This document shows positions 52,495 to 57,979 of a stretch of DNA of 57,979 nucleotides, in pieces. Under the pieces are notes generated by a model. It saw only the letters and a program-made list of their open reading frames with translations, did not search any database and had not been told where the DNA came from. Origin of the DNA: an uncultured Chloroflexales bacterium (GTDB lineage Bacteria > Chloroflexota > Chloroflexia > Chloroflexales > Chloroflexaceae); NCBI GenBank assembly GCA_937902315.1, contig CALGUG010000001.1, positions 1 to 57,979 on the forward strand, given 5' to 3'. Within the stretch, counting starts at the first letter, position 1. Every line of letters starts with the position of its first letter. A program made the translations under genes and the position numbers.

Positions 52495-52509
52495 ATGCAG
52501 CGAACTATT

Positions 52510-54129
52510 CTAGATCAAACGCATCAGAATACGCTTAAAGGGCAGGCGACTCTGAGCGAGGCGCTGACGATCTTCGGGCAGCAAGCCACCCAGCATGCGC
52601 AAGACCAGCAAAAAGACCAAGCCGCCCACGCCCGCGATCACCAGCAGCGGAATGACGGCGATCAGGCGATTCTGCCAGCTGGCATCGCTGCTGATCTGGG
52701 GCAGCAGCGGCGACTGGATCAGGCCCCAGACAACGCCCGCCATCACGCCCGAAGCCAACAACACCCGCCCCGTAAAATCCCACGAGAAGCTGAGGTCGTA
52801 GTAGCGCCAAGCGTACCAGGTCGCGCTGATACCCGAGGCGGCGCGGCCTAACCCGAGCGCAGCCACTGCACCCATCAGGCCGTAGGTTGGCACCAGCCAG
52901 ATCAGCAGCGGAGCCGCCACCAGAGCGTACAAACGGCTGATCGTCACTTCGCGATAGCGTTCGTGTACGATCAAAACGTTGTGGCCTAAACTCAGGATCG
53001 ACTCGATGAAGAGGATCGGAATCAGAATCTGAATGGCGGGCACGACGTCGAGATAGAGCGGGTATTGAATGAAGACCGCGGGAGCCGCCAAAAGCGCCAG
53101 CCCGATGCCGCCCGGCACAATCATCAAAACCAAGAGGCGGCCTAAACCAGCATAGGCGGTTCGCAAACCGTGCTGATCTCCCCGAACACGGGTGAAGAGC
53201 GGCACCTGCAAACCGGCCAAAGGCATATAGAGCAGATTCAGCACCGTGCCGACCAGGCTGAAGGCCACCGTCATACGGGCTTTATCGGCCAAGGTCGGCA
53301 GCAAGAGCACGGCGAAGTCGGGGCGCACCACCCAGTCGCTGATATTCAAAAGGTGCGACATGGCGGTGTAGAGCACAAAACGGCCCCAAAATGGACGTTT
53401 CTCTTGCTCTAGCTCGGGTCTTTCTTGCTTCTTGCTAACTGGCTCGCTGGCCTGCTGCATGGCGCGGCGCACCTGCCACAGCGCAAGACCAACGCCCACC
53501 ACTTGGGCCAAGATCATAGCTAACAAAACGCCATAGACCCGAAAGCCCATAATGATCAGCACGGCGCTGACGATCGGCAGTGCCAAACCGCTCACCAGAG
53601 CGATCAGATTCCAAGCCTTTTGGTGGAAGAAGCTGATCAGGTAAGCCATCAGACCGTCGTAAATGCTGCCCAGCACCACGATCACGCTGACGGTCACGAT
53701 GGCGAGCCAGAGCAGATTGCCCTCAAGCCCCAGCGCGGCCCGTTCGGCCTCGGTGCCGAGGTTGAGTTTATCGGCTTGGCCGCCAAAAAAAGCGATAAAG
53801 ATCAGAAAGCCGACGATCAACAGACCTTTGATCGCAAAGATCTGGTTCATAAAACGCCGCACGCTAGCGCGTCCACCTTCTTGATCGACTTCGGGGATAA
53901 AACGCGGCAACGAGCGGTCGATGCCTAAATCGGTCCAAGTGCCTAACGAGCTGGCAGCGCTGCTGACCAAACGGATCAAGCCCGCCTCGCTGGGCGACAA
54001 AATATTAAACTTAATCAGCGTGCTGATGAGTTCGGCCACCATCTTCAGCGGGCCAAGCAGCGCGTTCCAAGCGACTGCACGCGAGACCTGCTGGGTCAAA
54101 CTCGGCGCACGCGAAGTTTCTTCTTGCAC
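52510..54129 (-). CDS. Polysaccharide flippase (MATE/Wzx-like)
   Basis: A 539-residue membrane protein with about 14 TM helices spread over the whole length. A central Glu/Lys loop (about 215-230, KKQERPELEQEKRPFWGRF) divides it into two halves of six or seven helices. The N terminus SRAVAWNALLGPLKMVAELIS resembles the first amphipathic segment of the PST/Wzx flippases, which move lipid-linked glycans across the membrane. GTG start with AGAGGAATGC. Heads an operon with the GT4 gene. Substrate unknown. Confidence 0.83.
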   Translation of the reverse strand: MQEETSRAPSLTQQVSRAVAWNALLGPLKMVAELISTLIKFNILSPSEAGLIRLVSSAASSLGTWTDLGIDRSLPRFIPEVDQEGGRASVRRFMNQIFAIKGLLIVGFLIFIAFFGGQADKLNLGTEAERAALGLEGNLLWLAIVTVSVIVVLGSIYDGLMAYLISFFHQKAWNLIALVSGLALPIVSAVLIIMGFRVYGVLLAMILAQVVGVGLALWQVRRAMQQASEPVSKKQERPELEQEKRPFWGRFVLYTAMSHLLNISDWVVRPDFAVLLLPTLADKARMTVAFSLVGTVLNLLYMPLAGLQVPLFTRVRGDQHGLRTAYAGLGRLLVLMIVPGGIGLALLAAPAVFIQYPLYLDVVPAIQILIPILFIESILSLGHNVLIVHERYREVTISRLYALVAAPLLIWLVPTYGLMGAVAALGLGRAASGISATWYAWRYYDLSFSWDFTGRVLLASGVMAGVVWGLIQSPLLPQISSDASWQNRLIAVIPLLVIAGVGGLVFLLVLRMLGGLLPEDRQRLAQSRLPFKRILMRLI

Positions 54130-54284
54130 GCATTCCTCTCATCGTCTCAAGATACCAAGCCCGTAGCATACCGCAGGATCTATCGAAGCGCAACTTCTGG
54201 CTGGCTCGCTCGAAGCTCGTTTGTTACAGCTCATCTCATCGCTTCATTTGGCGGAGAGGCGTCTAGCTGCCATGCGGCTTCTAG

Positions 54285-54302
54285 CGCGTCCGCCTTCGGC
54301 TA
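54285..54302 (-). repeat. R1 core repeat
   Basis: Minus-strand core preceded by GCTTCTAG and followed by TCAAGGTCCTAACCAACAAA, a flank also present at 47841. The gap 54130-54811 contains this copy, the R2 hairpin below and the core at 54678. Confidence 0.75.
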
Positions 54303-54355
54303 TCAAGGTCCTAACCAACAAATTGCTGCCTAACGCCCCCGCCGAAGCGAAGCCG

Positions 54356-54460
54356 AAGCCGATCACCTAGTTGCCTTTGGCCTTCGGCAGAGTGGAACTT
54401 ATCTATCTTTGTTGTGTGTGATTTCGCGCTGACGCGCGAAATCACACACAACTCTTTCCC
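54356..54460 (+). repeat. R2 element with perfect hairpin
   Basis: Contains TTGGCCTTCGGCAGAGTGG and a hairpin at 54412-54451: arms TTGTGTGTGATTTCGCGC and complement, loop TGAC, then CTCTTTCCC. Left end lacks the AAATCCG part seen elsewhere; a second degenerate R2 start (TTTTTGGCCTTTCACAGAG) lies at 54484-54510. Confidence 0.8.
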
Positions 54461-54677
54461 CGGCTCTTCGTCTTCATTGGTGCTTTTTGGCCTTTCACAG
54501 AGTGAAACTCAGCTATCGTCGCTGGGCATCGTAGCGACGCTGCCAACGCCGAGCGCTACAAGGTTTGGCAGCGAGAACAGCGAGAACAGCGAAACACAAC
54601 GAGCGCAACGAAACACAACGAGCGCAGCGATGACAGCGCGAAGCTCGATAGCACGAATGGATGGAGTCCTACTCTGA

Positions 54678-54695
54678 TAGCCGGAGGCGGACGCG
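54678..54695 (+). repeat. R1 core repeat
   Basis: TAGCCGGAGGCGGACGCG followed by CTAGAAGTCATATGG, close to the flank at 16256. It faces the core at 54285-54302. Confidence 0.75.
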
Positions 54696-54811
54696 CTAGA
54701 AGTCATATGGAAGGTAGCAACCTTCTCCGCCAGATGAAGATAACAGGCCGCTCGGCGATAAAGGCGCTCGGGCGGAAGTGCTTCGTGCCGAAGCGTCGCA
54801 GTCGCTTCAAC

Positions 54812-54845
54812 AAAAAACCTCTGCCTGGTCTGGCCAAGCAGAGGT
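54812..54845 (-). terminator. Terminator of the cyclase gene
   Basis: ACCTCTGCCTGG pairs with CCAAGCAGAGGT (one mismatch). On the minus strand TTTTTTGTTG follows. About 20 nt past the stop. Confidence 0.85.
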
Positions 54846-54865
54846 GTGGCAGCTTTAGACGTTTT

Positions 54866-55702
54866 CTACCAGACGGCTAGGATGCGGGCCGGGCCGCCCG
54901 AGCCAGAGGCCACTTTGGGTGCGCCAACAAACACGCTCGCGCCGCTGGGCGGGATCGAGTCGAGGTTGGCGATGTTTTCAATGCCCCAGCGGCCAGCCGA
55001 GAGCAGCGCCACGTGGGCTTCGAAGACAGCCGCAGCACCAAAGTCGAGGCTCAGCGTATCGACCGCGATCGCGTTGATCGTGCGCTCATTCACGAGGAAC
55101 TCGACCGCTTCTTTGCTGAAGCCCGGGAAGTGCATCGTTCCACTGCTGTCGGCATTGCGATAGGTCTCGACCGAACCGATGCGAGTAGCCCAACCGCTAT
55201 TCATCGCCACAACCGCGTTTTGGGGCAAGCGGCCATAACGTCGCTCCCAAGCCAGAATATCATCGGGGGTCACTTGGGTGTCGGGGTCGCTCGCCGCCCG
55301 CTCTTTGATGTCGATCACGGCGATGGGCGCAAATAGCTCTTGGGCTGGGATCTGGTCGACAAACAGGCCATCGGCAATGAAGTGGATGGGCGCATCGATA
55401 TGGGTGCCATTGTGCTCCCAATAGGAAAGCACATTGCCATAGAAACCGTCTGGATCGTGCTTGGTATGGGGCGTCACGCTGAAACCGGGCAGACCCGGGA
55501 AGCCGGGCGTGCCAGGGCCTAATACGTGGGTCAGGTCGACAAGATTTCCGAAGGAGAATTGACGCGCCAGGGCGGCTTGGGCGCGTTCGCTGGGCAGAAC
55601 AGCGGCTGCCGCAGCAAGACCAGCCCCCAAACCGGCTTTGAAAAGATTCCGTCGAGTGATTCCGTTCTTACATAAGTCCGATACTACTCCTGGAGGGCAC
55701 AT
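54866..55702 (-). CDS. Tat-exported cyclase/kynurenine formamidase-like hydrolase
   Basis: A 278-residue protein with a twin-arginine signal: TRRNLFKAGLGAGLAAAAAV (about 16-35), then SERAQAA, a likely cleavage site. The mature part has the cyclase-family metal motif HNGTHIDAPIHF (about 115-126) with the conserved His and Asp, and the C-terminal IDTLSLDFG. Relatives include arylformamidase and isatin hydrolase; Mn or Zn is expected. Exported cyclases of this group are unusual. ATG has AGAGGATTGATC upstream; monocistronic with its own terminator. Confidence 0.87.
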   Translation of the reverse strand: MCPPGVVSDLCKNGITRRNLFKAGLGAGLAAAAAVLPSERAQAALARQFSFGNLVDLTHVLGPGTPGFPGLPGFSVTPHTKHDPDGFYGNVLSYWEHNGTHIDAPIHFIADGLFVDQIPAQELFAPIAVIDIKERAASDPDTQVTPDDILAWERRYGRLPQNAVVAMNSGWATRIGSVETYRNADSSGTMHFPGFSKEAVEFLVNERTINAIAVDTLSLDFGAAAVFEAHVALLSAGRWGIENIANLDSIPPSGASVFVGAPKVASGSGGPARILAVW

Positions 55703-56481
55703 ATGATCAATCCTCTCATCTCAGCCTAAAGCGAGCCATTCGAAGATAGAAATCGTAGTCCGACCATTAACGAGCGCCTGAATTTTGGGACAAAACGCCC
55801 CGTTCGAGGCCGATCATCACTCAAGCTACTGCTTTATGGCATGTATTCTAAATAAGGCAGCATTTCGCACAGAATACAGCCATAAAACAATAGATACGAA
55901 AATCTGCGTATCGAATCTCGTAAAAAAAAGGTTTATAGTTTCAGATAGGTGTTTTATTTATCGTAACAGGAGAGCCTAAGACTGTCAAGAAGCTTTATGT
56001 GCTGCCTAAGAGCAATCCTACATCTACTCCTCAATCCCGCTCAAAATTAAGCTATATGCACAAAAAGTGAATATTTCTCAATTGATCGATCTATTCCATT
56101 AGATGTATTCTAAAATTCTACGTTTAATTAGCTAGCAAGCCGAGCTGGTGTTCTTATTCTGAGTGAGCTTTGTAATGTTTCACTGTTTCCGTCGACAAAA
56201 GAGCAAAGACTCTCGTGTAATTGCTTCCATTCTCATTATTGATTGCAGGCACATTCCTGATAGAAGGTGCTCGGGCTGCTTAATATGTCGATCAATTCAA
56301 GGCAAATGAGTCCGCTGTTTAGCATCTCTCTCTTTTTAGAGCGCAAGCGGCCTAAACAGACCTGTTTTTAGTGATAAACGTCGTCCCTAGGCGTCGTACA
56401 TGACGTCAGCTTGCCTGTGGCTCAGCTTTCTACAAGAGCGTCTACGTTCTTGTACTGTATTCTGTCTATGGAGGAGCACAT
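55703..56481. other. AT-rich divergent intergenic region
   Basis: A 780-bp AT-rich gap between the cyclase and the flavoprotein genes, distinctly lower in GC than its surroundings. No repeat-family core, hairpin pair of note, RNA gene or coding frame was supported; the small open frame at 55785-55979 has no protein-like features. The region may contain promoters of both genes, but none is convincing. Confidence 0.5.
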
Positions 56482-57918
56482 ATGAGTTTACAGCTCTCTA
56501 TGCACAATATTTCCCACTCTCTGACGAACTTGCCTACAATCACTAGCTTCAATCCTAGCAGCAGAGAATGGCTGAGCGAAAGTCAAGGCGATTCTTCAAG
56601 CGTACAAGTTCCTCATATCGAAGGAACGCTCTACCTAGCATCCCTACACGATCTGGATCAAGAGCTTGCCCCTTCGAAAACACTCGCGGTGCTTCAGCCA
56701 AAGTCGCCCAACGATATCGCCGATATCCTGCGCTTTGCCCGGCAATACAATCTCACTGTCAGCAGTCGCGGCAATATCCAGTGCATCCCCGAACATCTCT
56801 ACCAAAGCTGCAATATTCTGATTCAGATGAGTTCATTCAATACGATCCATGCGATTCAGCCAGACTATATCGATGTTGACGCTGGAGTCTATTGGTATGA
56901 CTTGCTACTCGAAAGCCTCAAAATTAATCGAGTACCGCCTGTTTTGACCAATCATACTAAGCTGACGGTGGGAGGAACCTTGAGCATCGGCGGCATCGGC
57001 GGAACGAGTTATCGCTATGGGGTGCAGATCGATAATGTCTTAGAGCTGCAAGTTGTCACGGGCGAGAGCAAGATCGTCACCTGTTCACCGCGCCATAAGC
57101 CCGATCTCTTCTTCGCTATGCTGGCTGGTCAAGGACAATGCGGAATCATTACACGAGCGCGCATTCGCCTGATCGAGGCCCCGCAGTGTGTGCGCATGTT
57201 CTTTCTGCACTACAACGATATCGATGACTTCAACACCGATCAAATCAAACTCATTCATAACGAGCAGTTCCAGTTTGTCGAAGGTCATGTCACCGTCGAT
57301 GCAAGGCATCAAGCCTTGTACGAGATCATCGTTGCCAACTTCTCAAACGAGCCACAGCTCGCACCCAGCGAGCACGATCTTGCAGAGCTCAACTACAATC
57401 CAAGCAGAATGCACTTCAAAGATTGCAGTTACTCTGACTTCTTAAACGAACTTGAGGAGCGGTTAGGCCCAACAAAAGAGACTCCGAGAAAAGATGCTCA
57501 ATTACGCTGGTACGAGGTTTTTATTCCAGCAAGCCAGATACACACCTATATTGATACGTATTTGAACTCATTACACGTTAATGAGCTTGATAATACCCAC
57601 ATGCTCATTCACCCCATTAAAACCTCACGTTTCCGCATGCCTTTTTTCCGCGTTCCTAACGAATCGATCGTGTTTGCCTGTCACATCCTTAGCATTAGTC
57701 CACTGTTTCACAACAATAATTCGTTTTTTACGCATAAACAACAGCTCTTTGAACAGGTCCGACGCCTCGGGGGAACACACTATTCCAGCAATACAATGCC
57801 GCTTAGCCCCGAGGAATGGCGCGAGCATTTTGGGCCCGTTTGGCCGCTCCTATCGGCAGCAAAACAGCGCTACGACCCACATTTCTTACTCTCTCCTGAA
57901 CAAAATATTTTTCGCTAA
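56482..57918 (+). CDS. Cytokinin-dehydrogenase-like flavoprotein with altered FAD and catalytic sites
   Basis: A 478-residue FAD-binding oxidoreductase of the PCMH/VAO fold. The best-conserved block, LTVGGTLSIGGIGG followed by SYRYGVQIDNVLELQVVTG, and GQGQCGIITRARIRL, together with the closing YDPHFLLSPEQNIFR, fit cytokinin dehydrogenase. Two hallmark residues are changed: N98 replaces the covalent-flavin His (GRGHS becomes SRGNI) and N157 replaces the catalytic Asp (WTDYL becomes LTNHT). So the flavin is probably not covalently bound. The C-terminal cytokinin-binding domain is present but its substrate may differ. GGAGGAG precedes the ATG; no partner genes in the window. Confidence 0.8.
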   Translation: MSLQLSMHNISHSLTNLPTITSFNPSSREWLSESQGDSSSVQVPHIEGTLYLASLHDLDQELAPSKTLAVLQPKSPNDIADILRFARQYNLTVSSRGNIQCIPEHLYQSCNILIQMSSFNTIHAIQPDYIDVDAGVYWYDLLLESLKINRVPPVLTNHTKLTVGGTLSIGGIGGTSYRYGVQIDNVLELQVVTGESKIVTCSPRHKPDLFFAMLAGQGQCGIITRARIRLIEAPQCVRMFFLHYNDIDDFNTDQIKLIHNEQFQFVEGHVTVDARHQALYEIIVANFSNEPQLAPSEHDLAELNYNPSRMHFKDCSYSDFLNELEERLGPTKETPRKDAQLRWYEVFIPASQIHTYIDTYLNSLHVNELDNTHMLIHPIKTSRFRMPFFRVPNESIVFACHILSISPLFHNNNSFFTHKQQLFEQVRRLGGTHYSSNTMPLSPEEWREHFGPVWPLLSAAKQRYDPHFLLSPEQNIFR

Positions 57919-57925
57919 TAAATTA

Positions 57926-57979
57926 TACCAAATTCGGTTACATCGTAAGATTTTGTGTGCGAGGCCACCAGTGAAAGAG
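57926..57979 (+). repeat. R2 module, truncated by the window end
   Basis: Begins TATACCAAATTCGGTTACAT and continues to the window end; the start of another R2 element 3' of the flavoprotein gene. Confidence 0.5.

Noticed and set aside
55785..55979. A 64-codon frame in the AT-rich gap
   Set aside because: No ribosome site and no protein-like composition.
1..57979. tRNA genes and CRISPR arrays
   Set aside because: I scanned the gaps for TPsiC-loop-like stretches and regular spaced repeats; the only regular repeats are R1-R3 and the two-copy 16-bp repeat.

Overview
The window looks like chromosomal DNA from a free-living, sugar-degrading bacterium, most probably a Chloroflexota (Herpetosiphon- or Kallotenue-like). 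This placement is an inference. It rests on the family mix: an AAA/TPR/LuxR regulator, zinc-ribbon-tailed MscL and VWA proteins, a GT39-like protein with a TPR tail, a large secreted CotH/hydin-repeat protein ending in a YLPLV tail, and paired coding-rich and repeat-rich stretches. No rRNA, tRNA, CRISPR array, transposase or phage gene was found by eye.

Layout. 1-4 kb: repeats, a zinc-ribbon protein, a GNAT, then a MoxR-DUF58 pair. 4.4-9.2 kb: a membrane SpoIIE/PP2C phosphatase, a lone BMP-type binding lipoprotein-like protein and a GIDE-like membrane protein. 9.5-12.5 kb: a DUF6498 remnant, then a three-gene sugar-acid operon (UxuA-like, NAD-epimerase, RraA-like). 12.9-15.9 kb: LuxR-type giant regulator. 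16.4-21.4 kb: CotH protein and DUF4956 membrane protein. 22-24.3 kb: CcrM-like DNA methyltransferase and a TrmJ-like RNA methyltransferase. 24.6-27.4 kb: SDR and a KimA-like potassium symporter. 28-33.6 kb: DUF2630, aldo/keto reductase, D-xylonate dehydratase and GH43, a xylan/xylose oxidation locus. 34-36.6 kb: small protein, GNAT, DUF2227, MscL. 36.9-39.2 kb: VWA/zinc-ribbon and FHA membrane pair. 39.6-43.2 kb: two paralogous membrane-STAS proteins flanking a MetE-like protein. 43.7-47.8 kb: UxaA/GarD dehydratase, LacI regulator and MFS transporter. 48-54 kb: GT39-like, alpha/beta hydrolase, GT4 and flippase. 54.9-57.9 kb: Tat-exported cyclase and a cytokinin-dehydrogenase-like flavoprotein.

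Three dispersed repeat families fill nearly all the long intergenic gaps. R1 has an 18-bp core, TAGCCGWAGGCGGACGCG, and I count 15 copies, all intergenic. R2 is a module beginning TAYACCAAATCCG that often carries an 18-bp-stem hairpin; three copies of that hairpin differ by fully compensated changes. R3 is an element bounded by TTCACCACAGAGGC-type ends. Many short open frames in the gaps are only translations of these repeats.

The most unusual items are: the covarying R2 hairpins and their R1 partner; the STAS/MetE-like/STAS cluster; the cytokinin-dehydrogenase-like protein, in which both the covalent-flavin His and the catalytic Asp appear to be Asn; the DUF4956-CotH pair without its usual VTC partner; and the VWA-zinc ribbon/FHA-glycine zipper gene pair. 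Function is strongest for enzymes with visible catalytic motifs; pathway assignments are inference.
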